Origin: Symbiodinium natans
Taxonomy: Eukaryota; Sar; Dinophyceae; Suessiales; Symbiodiniaceae
Direction of reading: 5' to 3'
Length of the DNA: 64,000 nt
Assembly: GCA_905221605.1 (NCBI GenBank)
Contig: CAJNDS010002710.1
Coordinates: forward strand, 37,501-101,500
Position 1 is the first letter of the stretch, and the number at the start of each line of letters is the position of its first letter. Shown here one piece after another: positions 29,705 through 39,643 of the stretch. The notes under the pieces were generated by a model. It was not told where the DNA came from, made no database searches, and was given only the letters and a program-made list of their open reading frames with translations. Made by a program: the position numbers and the translations under genes.

Positions 29705-29994
29705 AGCTCATCCTGCAAACCAAGAATCAGCTGCATGCGCAATGGAGGCTCAGTTTGGCCCTGCACGTGCCAGGACATCGCACCCAAACACAGCTCGTCG
29801 TGTACTTCCATGAACATGCACTGAGCACTTTGATTCGGACAGAAGCCGCCCCTGGAATTGACAGTGCTTAAGAGGTGAAGAAGACAGCTATGATCATTTA
29901 TGACTGCAACGCCCAGCGGCTGTGAAGCCGTAGGCAGCTCTTGCCCAAATTCGTTGCTGTTCACCTTCGACCTGAAGCAGATCGCAGCAGACAA
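29705..29994 (-). CDS. Candidate exon, unknown protein
   Basis: The minus frame is open for about 96 codons and protein-like (CMFMEVHDELCLGAMSW is the most structured part). It ends GATGAGCT|GTTAGGG, that is, the donor GT is the first base pair of a telomere-type array. This repeats the arrangement of the XRN exon at 9012-9091. The 5' border is unknown and no family was recognised. Confidence 0.45.
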
Positions 29995-30016
29995 TAGGTG
30001 GAATTGGCAGAGCCAA

Positions 30017-30291
30017 ACTGAACCCTGAACCCTGAAGCCTGAAGCCTGAACCCTGAACCCTGAACCCTGAACCCTAAACCCTAAACCCTAAACCCTAAAC
30101 CCTCCCATAAGAACCCTAAAACGGACCGCGCACCAAGCCTGCACGATGCTCGGGGGGAGTTTGGCCGTGAGCTGATCCAAGGTGGCTGCTATCCTCTCAA
30201 CAAACACAAGACCAAGCCCCGGGGCGACCCCAGGGTTTAGGGTTTAGGGTTTAGGGTTTGAGGTTCAGGGTTTAGGGTTTAGGATTCAGGG
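30017..30291. repeat. Opposed telomere-type arrays
   Basis: CCCTGAA/CCCTAAA units at 30017-30105 and TTTAGGG units at 30232-30291 with unique sequence between. Confidence 0.9.
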
Positions 30292-30387
30292 AATCAACTT
30301 CAGTTGCTCTGCACCAGAAGCCCGAGCAGTTGCGGCCAAGTCTCAGGAAAATGGCCGCCAAGTGCTGCATCAGCCAGCACGCTACAC

Positions 30388-30451
30388 CTGACACCGCACC
30401 GGGCTGCAAAGTACTGCAGCGACTGCCTGAACCCCCGCAGTGCATTACATA
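30388..30451 (-). CDS. Candidate exon bordered by an introner-like element
   Basis: The minus strand reads YVMHCGGSGSRCSTLQPG between the acceptor CTAACCAACAG|TAT, which is the end of hairpin copy E, and the donor TCAG|GTGTAG. It is 64 nt and open. The protein is unknown. Confidence 0.4.
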
Positions 30452-30540
30452 CTGTTGGTTAGCCGGGAATGAGGGAATGAGGTACCCTATATAATCCCTT
30501 ACAGGGTACATATATATATATATATGTAAGAGGAACCTTT
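30452..30540. mobile_element. Hairpin introner-like element, copy E (one arm)
   Basis: Left arm CTGTTGGTTAGCCGGG with GAATGAGGGAATGAGG. The other arm is replaced by a TA tract. On the minus strand its end CTAACCAACAG is a textbook branch point plus acceptor. Confidence 0.6.
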
Positions 30541-31785
30541 CTGTATAATATGATGAATCGGTTTGGGGTTTAGGGTTTAGGGATAAGGTTTAGTAAGTTT
30601 AGGCTTCAGGGTTTTCTTTGCTCCTAAACCCCTGAGGTGCTGAGGGCGCCTTAAACCCTTAAGCCCGAAGCCCTAAACCTCAAGCCCAACAAAGGTGCTA
30701 GCCCGCACACTTACTGTGGGTCGGGAGGGAATCGGGGAATAATGTGCTGCACGTTTGGGGGTTTAGGGTTTATGCAGGGTGTAGGGCTTAGGAATTAGGG
30801 TTTAGGGCTTAGGGCTATAGCTTTGGGCCACATTTTGCTTTCGCTGTCGTCTCACATTGCTCGCGTAACTTCTGACGGAAAGTGCCCAGAGTCTCCGAGG
30901 CTTTCATCTTCACTATGTCGGTGAGGCGGTAGAGCTTCACGGCAAGTGTCAAGGGTTTCGAACTGGGGTTCAGGGTTTAGGGTCCAGGCTTTGGGGTTTC
31001 CGAGTGGGGTTTAGGCTTTAGGAATTTCAGAGTGGGTTTAGGGTTTAGAGTCTAAACTTTAGGGGTGTCAGAGTGGGGCTTAGGGTTTAGGGTCAAAGCT
31101 TTCGGAGAACGCCACAAGGCTGAGGGGTGGACGATTGACTGAAATCGTCTCACATTGCTCGCGTAACTTCTGACGGAAAGTGCCCAGAGTCTCCGAGGCT
31201 TTCATCTTCACTGTGCACGGGAGGCGATAGAGCTTCACGGCAAGTGTCAAGGGTTTTGAACTGGGGTTCAGGGTTTAGGGTCGAGGCTTTAGAGGTTTCC
31301 GAGTGGGGCTTAGGCTTTAGGAATTTCAGAGTGGGGTTTAGGGTTTAGAGTCTACACTTTAGAGGTGCCAGACTGGGGTTTAGGATTAGGGTCTAGGCTT
31401 TAGGGGTGTCAGAGTGGGGCTTAGGGTTTAGGGTCAAAGCTTTCGGAGAACTCCACAACGCTGAGGGATGGACGACTGACTGGAATCGTCTACCATTGCT
31501 CGGGTAACTTCTGACGGAAAGTGCCCAGAGTTTAGGGTCAAAGCTTTCGGAGAACGCCACAAAGCTGAGGGATGGACGATTGACTGGAATCGTCTCACGT
31601 TGCTCGACTGTGTACGTGAGGCTGTAGAGCTTCACGGTAAGTGTCAAGGGTTTCGAGCTGGGGTTCAGGGTTTAGGGTCTAGGCTTTAGGGGTTTCCGAG
31701 TGAGGTTTAGGCTTTAGGGATTTCGGAGTGGGGTTTAGGGTTTAGAGTCTAAACTTTAGGGGTGTCAGAGTAGGCACTTCACATC
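30541..31785. repeat. Tandem block of about 300-340 bp units built on telomere-like degenerate sequence
   Basis: The phrase TTGCTCGCGTAACTTCTGAC recurs near 30858 and 31157, with a CGGG-variant copy near 31496, and TTTCGGAGAACGCCACAA-type phrases near 31098, 31440 and 31541. Units are separated by TTTAGGG-derived GGGGTTTAGG stretches. The third copy is rearranged. Confidence 0.75.
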
Positions 31786-32159
31786 AAAAGCCTCTCGATC
31801 AGCTCACCACGCTCCAGGCGGTCCAAATGTCCTCCATTGCGGCTTAGTGTTTCCAAAAATTGAAAGGGTCCCGAACCCAAACCCTCCTAAGTTTTGTCCT
31901 AGAACCGAAAGGGTCCCGAACCCAAACCTTCCTAATTTTGTGAAAATCCTGATCCCCAAAAACCTGAAACACCGGACGGTCTTTGAGGTTTAAGGTTTTT
32001 TGTTAGAGCTCAAGCCCCAAACTTCCTAAACCCTTAACTTCCCAAACCCTAAACCCCTAAATCCGAGAGGGTCCACGGTTCAGGGTTTAGGATTATTAAG
32101 AGTTAAGGACTTACGGCTAAGGGTATCATTTGTAGGGTTTCGGCTTTCTGCTTTAGGCA
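31786..32159. other. Unassigned sequence
   Basis: GGGTCCCGAACCCAAACC occurs twice (about 31867 and 31910). No gene was recognised. Confidence 0.4.
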
Positions 32160-32610
32160 AGCCTGCATCCGACGACGTGGCCTTGCCATTGCCACTCTCG
32201 GAGTCCTCGCTGGCTTCATGGACTCGCAGCAAGGACTGGTTTCATGGACAAGCTAACTAGCTGAATGGCTCCTTCTCGGGCTTGCCCTTGCCACTCTTGG
32301 AGTCCTCGCCAGCAAGGACTGGTTTCGGGAACAGACTAATGAACTGGCTGAATGGCTCCTTCTTGGGCTTGCCGTGGCCACTCTTGGAGTCCTCGCCAGC
32401 AAGGACTGGTTTCGGGAACAGACTAATGAACTGGCTGAATGGCTCCTTGTTGGGCTTGCCGTGGCCACTCTCAGAGTCCTCGCAGATACAGCAAGGACTG
32501 GTTTCGGGAACAGACTCATGAACTGGCTCAATGGCTCCTTCTTGGGCTTGCCGTTGCCACTCTCGGAGTCCTCGCAGATACAGCAAGGACTGGTTTGGCG
32601 AACAAGCTAT
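32160..32610 (-). repeat. Minisatellite of about 93-100 bp units, open on the minus strand
   Basis: Five imperfect copies. In the minus sense each reads approximately SLFPKPVLAGEDSKSGHGKP, and a 150-codon frame stays open across 32257-32709. Just upstream (32640-32734) the minus strand reads MDNEAQIEENYRICAKWLKK, which is protein-like. It could be a repeat-containing exon, but the reading frame shifts between copies. Confidence 0.55.
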
Positions 32611-32734
32611 ATAACTGGTTGATTTGCTCCTTCTTGAGCCATTTTGCGCAGATGCGGTAGTTCTCCTCGATCTGCGCCTCATTGTCCATGACTCTCTTCT
32701 TCTTGGCATCCTCAGGAACGTCAGTCCCCTGCAC

Positions 32735-33796
32735 TAGTCACATGGGGTGCCAGTTTATGGGGTGGGCTGTCTATCCGCCCTCTGAGTATCCTTTGCGGGG
32801 CAGCCGCGCTTCTTCGTCGGGTTCTGCGGAGGTGTCAAGGGGTGTCCATAGTTCTGCAGGGAACATTCGGGGGTTGGGTAGGGCGGCCCACCCCATAAAG
32901 TGGCACCCGATCACAACCCCCCGCAACCCTCCCCAAAAAAAGGGAATGGAATCCATGCCACACGCGTGCTGAGATGCAGGATGCCAAGGAGGAGGGAAGG
33001 GAGGCGGCTGAGCTCGCCAAGGAGGCAGTCGAGACGCCTCCGAGTTGGGAGAATCTATCTTGCTATTCTCTTTATGGCTTTATGGCTTGATGGCTCATGT
33101 GCCCTTGTAGCTGAGCATCGGGCCATGCCAAGGAGCTGAAGACACCTTCAGCATTCTGATAGTTTTTCTTGCGGGGGTGGGACTTCATGGCTGGGATTCG
33201 CTTGCTCAGGAGCACGCCAGGGGTCGCGCAGCCAGGCAAGCTTCTACTTGCTTCAACCAAAACTCGGCAATCGCGGCCGGCGATGACAAAATTTACACAC
33301 AGTCAAAACTCAAGATGCACGTAAGAACAATATCACACAGAAGAATGATAATAGTAGTAATCATATCAGGTATACGAGTTAGGTAGGTTTTAGAGTTTCG
33401 GGTTTGCGGGCTCAAGTTTTGGGGTTAGGGTTTAGGTAACTCTTTCCAGTGCGTCCGGTTCGCAGTAAGCTCGTAGGCCCGATGCACAAACTAAACCCTT
33501 CAGCCTAAACCACAAAGCTCGAAACTCATCCCGGATCTTGTCTGTGAAGGCGTCACCCAAATGTTTGTGAGGATCTAGAAAGTAGAGCTCCTAACTTGGT
33601 CTCCTCTGTCATACTGTATCACGACAGTATCGGGTAATCACAAATACTTATAACAGACATATTGGTGCCGGTAAGATTTTGGAATGTATCCGTATTATAA
33701 TATATACAACTTTTGTTAGTGTGTGATTCTAGCGCAATACATGCGAAAATGACGTCAAGCTAAGCAAGTCCTCGGTTGTGGAGCTACGGCGCAAGC
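32735..33796. other. Unassigned sequence
   Basis: The plus strand near 32970-33055 is open and charged (MQDAKEEGREAAELAKEAVE), possibly an exon. The rest has no recognised feature. Confidence 0.35.
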
Positions 33797-34135
33797 TCAA
33801 AGACTTGCATAGAGTGTGAGCTGCACATCCAGCGTCGGTAAACTGTGTAGAGCATGAGCTGTACCTTTAGCGCCGGCTGCGAGCCAACATACAAGCCCAA
33901 AGAGTTGTGTAGAAAGTGAGCTGCGCATCCCATGTCGGTACACTAAGCGGACCAAAAGAACTGCATGGAGGACTGGAGCGTGAGCTGCATCAATAGCATA
34001 GGTTATGGAGCTACCGTACAAGCCCAAAGCATTGTGTAGGGCGTGAGCTGCATCAATAGCATAGGTTCTGAAGTTACAGTACAAGCCCAAAGAGTTGCAC
34101 AGAGCGTGAGCTGTGCAGGTAAACTGAGCAGACAC
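33797..34135. repeat. Degenerate tandem repeat of about 75 bp
   Basis: GTGAGCTGCATCAATAGCAT occurs twice, and AAGCCCAAAG-GTTGT/GTTGC with GTGAGCTG recurs about five times. Confidence 0.7.
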
Positions 34136-34500
34136 GGAGCTGCATGGAGCATGAACTTTACCTTCGGCAGAGGGGCTCTTGGTGTAGCCCGAACGATTTT
34201 TGTTCGTTTTAGGTTCTTGAACTTACTGGAATATCAGACGTGGCGTCAGTTTATCCACGCAGTCGCAACGAACCGCCACGCAAACCCGACACAAGTTGTG
34301 TCCGGCATACACCTAAACCACTGCACAGGGCTAGGACTCAAGTTTAAATGCTTGGTCGGAGAGCGATATGCATCTATTCTGCCAGCGCTAAGCTTCTGAT
34401 CAGGGCATCTTATCGACACTTTCCATATACAAACCCTGCTGTCGCCCCGAGTGCGTCCTTTTTTTCACCTTGCACTCTCGCCCAGTTGATACATCACGCA
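34136..34500. other. 3' flank of the transposase gene
   Basis: No inverted repeat matching the other side of the two-gene locus was found by eye. Nothing else was recognised. Confidence 0.4.
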
Positions 34501-37500
34501 TCACTGTCTCTGCTTGCGGACACCTTGTGTGCGCAGCTTCGAACCCCGCTCGAGAGTGAAGACGGTTCGCTTGGTGTGATGCTTACGTGCAGCGGCCGGA
34601 CGCTTTTTGGCCCATTCGCGCACCTTGGACGCCTCTAGGGTCCGTGAAGTGTTGTGAGGGAGAGGGGCCTTCTCCACCTTGCCCTCACTGCTCAGCTCGG
34701 CGCACCAGGTTTGCCACGTCAGCTCCGTCCAAGGCGAGTTTACTACTGTGCGTGCCATCACGACGCGGCTCGAAAGCTGGCTGATGGTCGGATTAGCCAT
34801 AGCAGTGAAGTGCGGAATTTGTTTGCCGAGAGTCAAGATTAGCAGCTTGATCCGCAGGGTGCTCTGGTGTATCTGCTGCGTCTCGGCAAACCAGTTCTTC
34901 ACTTCGGCGCGCAAAGCCTCGTTGGACGAGGTCCCGGACGGCAGCAGAGCCAAGACTCTTCGGCCTCAGACCGTACGATCACAGAATGCATGGAGAATGG
35001 GTAAGCGCTCAGGTGATATTAGCTCTTGCATGCTGCAATCTGCGTATGTTGTTCTGAGTCGCGGACCTAGACTGTGACGCCAGCGAACATTGTTGAAAAG
35101 CCACGCAGCTCGATCCGGGTCGGCGGCACACCACAGGACGTGAGCAACACGCTGGTTAGACCCGGTGACCCTGCGGTCCATGTCTTCCGGAAACATCGCT
35201 GACAAGGCCGCGAGGCATTCAATGAACTCGATCCTAGAGAGAAAAGGCATTGATGTATCCAGACTCTCTACCACCCTTCGAGCTCTGGCCTTGGGCATTG
35301 AGCTGTTCTCGATGTGGTTCCGGCACACATTTTCAGCATGATTCAGTCCGCCAACATTGTAGCCCCTGTGGAAGTTGCCCCAGTGGTTCGAAGGCAGAGC
35401 CTCGTTGACTGCGTTGAATTTGCTCATGACACGGCGCAGAAAAACCGCACCCGCAGTTTTCTTGCGCCATGTGGCGTACCTGTTTTAACCCAGCAGCGCT
35501 CTACGCCTCAACGTGAACTGTGTATTATCCATCAAGAGTACCTGAGGCCTTCGACTGCTTACTACAAGCCGAGATGCTCGTACACGATGGACAAGTGGAT
35601 GGGGTCCAACAGCAGGGATTGCAGGCCTGGCATGATGCGCCTCAGATGCGTGTACAACTTCACGGAGGCGGAGTCTGAGGCTACGCATTGCACCTGCTGC
35701 AGTCCTGCTGCAGGCAACACCGCGCCAAGGGCCATGCACACCTCTTCTGCTTTTTCCGAAGAAATCGGGATCATGGCCAACACGGCACCCGTACGCCCTC
35801 GCACGGTCAAAACTCGCCTCAGCGAGTCAGTGTCATCGAACGGCGCTGCGTCCCTCTTGTGCTTGGGCGCACGGTACGATTCTTGTCCCATGACGCCCAT
35901 GCAGCACTTGATGGTAGCGTCCAAGGACAAGAACATGAACTCGTTGGCATTGCAGAAGGCGGCCATCATGTCAGAGCTGACGCCGCGCACTGCCGAGGAC
36001 GTGAAGACGTTTTTGATGATTGGCCACCAGTGTCTCACGTCGGTCGGCAGGAGCGACGTCAGCTCTGATCCCTGCATGCTGATCCACATCGCCAGTCGTG
36101 GCTTTGCCTTACCAAGCACGCAGGAACATGATACTTTTTCCATAACGTCGCTAGATTTCTGTCTGTAGGCACACCAGAACCAAACATATTTTTCTCAAAC
36201 GCAATTCCAAGACACTGCCTTGCACTTCGCGTGGCACATGAGCAGTTCTCGGTAAACCAATTCCGCGAATGCACGTGTGTAGTAAAAATTGCGGACACGT
36301 CTCAGGTCAGGCGAGTCTATGACAGCTTTCAGACTCCAAAACCCGGGGCCGGAGCCGGTAAGCACCAAGCGAATGTGTCTATCAATGTCATTCGCGCTGC
36401 AGGGCAGCGGTGGTTTTACTGTGGCCCGAAGTATGTCGGAGCTGCGTCTCAAGTACGAGCCTTGGATGCGGCCACGCAACTGGTCGTTGTCGAACAAAGC
36501 GCAGCAAAGCTTCAACTGCTTCGTGCCACTGCACACAAATTGTTTCTTGTCCACATGATAGGACCGGATGTGATGCCTCACCCGACCTGGATCTTGAAAA
36601 CGACGGAAGGGGCATAGAGGGCAGCAGCGTCGGTTCCGTTCGGATGAACCTACTTCAGCATCGACCTCGCTGCGAAGCTCTCTCAGCAGCCTGTCGCCTG
36701 CTTTGACAATGGGATCCAGGTCCTCGTCCCTCGTCACAACATCGCACTCGTCGTCCGAGCCTGGCTGCGGCCCCTGACACTCGAATCTGTTTTGCAGACA
36801 TTGAGACCATTCGTCACACAGGTCGCCAGCCCCTGCGTGGAGACCCAATAACGCGTCCGCGGGCGACTTGGCTTCGCCTGCCTCTGCCGCGCCGAGACTT
36901 CCTATAAGCTTGAAGGTGACTAATGTGCTGGCATCCATGGCTTTATCCCTACAGCTCAAGAGCTGATCCAGCAACATCGTGGTTTTATACACGCCGTCCC
37001 ACACGGTTACCAGGCAATTGTCGTCCACCTGACACGCCAAGCAATGAGGATTGCCGTCGTGCTCGGTGTGCAGCAGATACCTCCCCTTGTCCTCGATGTT
37101 CAACTCATGCTCGGCCGTCACTGCAATGGACAGATACCTTAAGACGGAGGAATAACATCTCGAACCACGCTGGGCAGCTTCCTTGTTTTTGTGATTGTTC
37201 TCCTGAAGAAGCTTTTTGATGTCGCTGATTTTTTCAGGCATCAGTCTTGCAATGGCCAGAGGAATGCAATTGCCGTGCTTGTGTAGATCCTCGTCTGTCA
37301 TAGGCTGCTCGACGCTCTCTGCTGGCGTCCGACACAGCTGACGAAAGAGGTAGTGATGCTTCTCGATGATGTTCACCTCGAAGCCAGTCTTTTCCTTTAT
37401 GGCTTCCTTGGCCTCTTGGCAGAGTTGGCTCACTTCCACCTCCGAGGAAAGCCTACCAACCCTCACGCCGTCAAAATGAAGAGAGAGGTGACCTGGCTGG

Positions 37501-39437
37501 TGGCGAATAATGCAGTCGGTCCATGCCTCCAGAATGTAGTCTTCCGCACAAGCATATAAGTAGTGTAAGGTGGAGGCCTGCGGATTGTTTTTGTCAGGCA
37601 AAGTAACAACCGCCTTGTAGACTTCACGCATAAGGGAACACGCCATCCAGCGCAAGTAAATGGAGGCCTGCTGTAGTTGCTGTAGGAAAACATTGCCTCT
37701 GAGCGACACGGGAATCTGCCCGCCAAAGAGAACAGCATGAAGGATTTTTTTACCCTTCTCGACAGAGAGTTTCAGTTTGTTTTGACATATTCCCGATCGA
37801 TCCTTCGCGCAGCTCTCCAAGGTTTCCACGACGGTAGATGGTATAGCAGCATCCTCATTGAGTTTGCTAATCAACTGGTAAAGCACAACAAACACTGAGT
37901 TTTCGATGTCCAAGTCGTGTGTGTCCGGACAAACAAGACATTGTAATAGACGAGGCAGTCGCTGTGCACCTATCTTCGAGCCTCTAGCGTATGCTCTGGT
38001 GCGAACTATACCTTGAAAAGAGCGTTCATATGTAACTTCTGCGTGAGCTGGAGGGATGTCAGATTGGGAAGCTTGTCCGACCTGAGAAGACGAGGCAGGG
38101 CCTGACTTTGTTCTGCGTCTCCTCTTAGACGGTGTAGCGTCCATCGCTTCAGCCTGCTCCAAGAGTTTTCCCAATGTTTCCTCGCGTGCTTCCACCTTGC
38201 GAATCAGGTTTTCGTAGTACGCAATTCGCTCCTGTTTGTCAACGGTGTGGCTGCCGGCCTTGCCCTTCTTCTTCAGCTGCTTGGCCCTTTCCTGAAAATA
38301 CTGCAGCAGACATGCAACGTTCGCCTCCCTGTCGGCGTTGCCCTGAAGGTACTTCCTCGCAGCCTCGAGGTCGTGGACTTCTGAAAGGGTCACGGCCTCA
38401 GGGTTGGGTTGTAAAGTCACGAACTCCGCGAGAGTTTTCTTCATGACGAGGCAAGGGAAGCCGCTGTCCTTGTACTTCATGCTAACCTTGTTCGATGGCA
38501 TGAGTAGCTCGTGGCTCAGAAGAGCATCAAACATGCTATCCCTGGTCATGTCCCGTGGATGATCTTTTGGCAGAGTGAGATACCGCATCATTCCTTTGGT
38601 AAAGACTGACTTCTGGTTTTTCACACAGTGCTCAATGACAGATTGTTGAACGTTCGTGAGTTTTTCAAGTAGAAGATCTCTCTCTTGTTGGCTTGTGCTG
38701 TCAACTGGCAGCTGGAGATTGGCGTTTACCTCATCGGATCGGCGTCTCGCTGGCAGGCTGCACGCCTTCCTCATCATGTCTTCAGTCAATGGCTTTGCGG
38801 CGTATTCCTCGATAAGCTGTCTGCACCGATCTCGAGAATGCTGCACTTCGAAGGCATGCTGTAGACGAAGGGCAGCAGCAACGCAGGGGCCGCTTCGCAG
38901 AAAGTCCTTGAGTTCGTCGTTCTTGCCGAAATAACCGTCCATGTTGGCGTCTTGATAAACCTGCTCAATGACTTGTGGGTCGATGAAGCGAGCCTTCGGC
39001 TCCCAGACAAATGCTCTGCGATACGCTGACTGGAAATTACTCTCAGTGACGCCGCTCAGTGTGAACATGCTGTTGACCTCGTACCGGAGCCAGCAAATCA
39101 GCTCGATCATTCGAGTGGACATTCCATATGGAGGCCGGCCAGCAATGCCGTCCGCGGAACAGGCTTTCTTGAAAAGGTCTTCTCGCATCTTTCTGCCTGT
39201 TTCAGGCTTCTCCTGCGCTGTGAGGATGAAGCAACCTGCGCATTGCGATACCTGTTTCCTCATCTCTTCCTCGTTGTACCATATATTTGGATCAATGAAA
39301 CGATGATTGGGTCCGTAGACCGCGTCCAAATGGCTGCTGTAAAGCGACTGGCCCACCCCTGCACAAGGCATGCTTCGAGGCAGAATGTATGGACAAGGGA
39401 AGTGCCACGGATTCGGCAGGCTTACTACAGCAATCAA
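34501..39437 (-). CDS. Mobile-element polyprotein: polymerase-like, Cys-peptidase-like, C2H2 finger, DDE transposase
   Basis: Predicted exons 39437-36216, 36158-35566 and 35479-34501, about 1,600 codons. In order: an N-terminal region of unknown fold; a coiled and basic stretch with RRRR at about 38120; a polymerase-like region (38020-37460) with DLDIENS, GKKILHAVLFGG and LHFDGVRV, the spacing of motifs A, B and C in family-A/TV-Pol-type polymerases; a papain/OTU-like segment with GNC (37266-37268), PHC (37044-37046) and VWDG; a C2H2 finger (CPLC...HHIRSYH); then a DDE-type core with LSLDATIK, VASD or LDPIHL, and SSNEALRAE. Introns of 57 and 86 bp join in phase. The first frame opens at TTG after a stop; the first ATG is at 39371, or an extra exon at 39478-39553 precedes. 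A TGA at 34966-34968 interrupts it. Confidence 0.7.
34966..34968 (-). other. In-frame TGA in the transposase exon
   Basis: The frames before (ending CDRTV) and after (GRRVLALLPSGTSSNEALRA) the TGA are the same frame with no other stop, so a single codon separates them. The presumed catalytic glutamate (34918-34920) lies after the TGA, so a terminated product would lack it. Either a nonsense mutation, read-through or an assembly error. Confidence 0.85.
35480..35565 (-). other. Predicted 86-bp intron in the transposase
   Basis: Donor GGCTT|GTAGTA, acceptor AAACAG|GTACG. It joins IVYEHLG to YATWRKKTAG, keeping phase and avoiding the TAG right after the donor. Confidence 0.65.
36159..36215 (-). 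other. Predicted 57-bp intron linking the C2H2 exon to the DDE exon
   Basis: Donor AAGGCA|GTGTCT, acceptor CAGACAG|AAATCT, phase 0 on both sides. A GC donor three bases earlier would also keep the frame. Confidence 0.55.
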
Positions 39438-39477
39438 TACTCAGCTAGTTTCTTTCGGCCCGACGCGCCTCCCGGAC

Positions 39478-39553
39478 TCACGCCGATGAAACATCGGACA
39501 ATGTTTTCGCCACGCTTAGCCAGAGCGATGGCTGCTTGGTTGCACGTGAAAAC
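39478..39553 (-). CDS. Possible extra 5' exon of the polymerase/transposase gene
   Basis: On the minus strand a short open segment (CNQAAIALAKRGENIVRCFI) lies between the acceptor AACAGCTCAG|GTT and GTGAGT-containing sequence. A 53-bp intron (39425-39477) would join it in phase 1. The acceptor could also be a trans-splice site, since dinoflagellate mRNAs receive a spliced leader. Confidence 0.35.
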
Positions 39554-39643
39554 CTGAGCTGTTTTTAAGATGTCTCTGGGCTAGCACCCCAATACCTAAC
39601 AAGCGTATACACCGTCTGAGGCGCACAACGACAAATTGAGTGC

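Noticed and set aside
35314-36168. 284-codon plus-strand open frame
   Set aside because: It is antisense to the DDE transposase exons, whose motifs and splice joins are on the minus strand.
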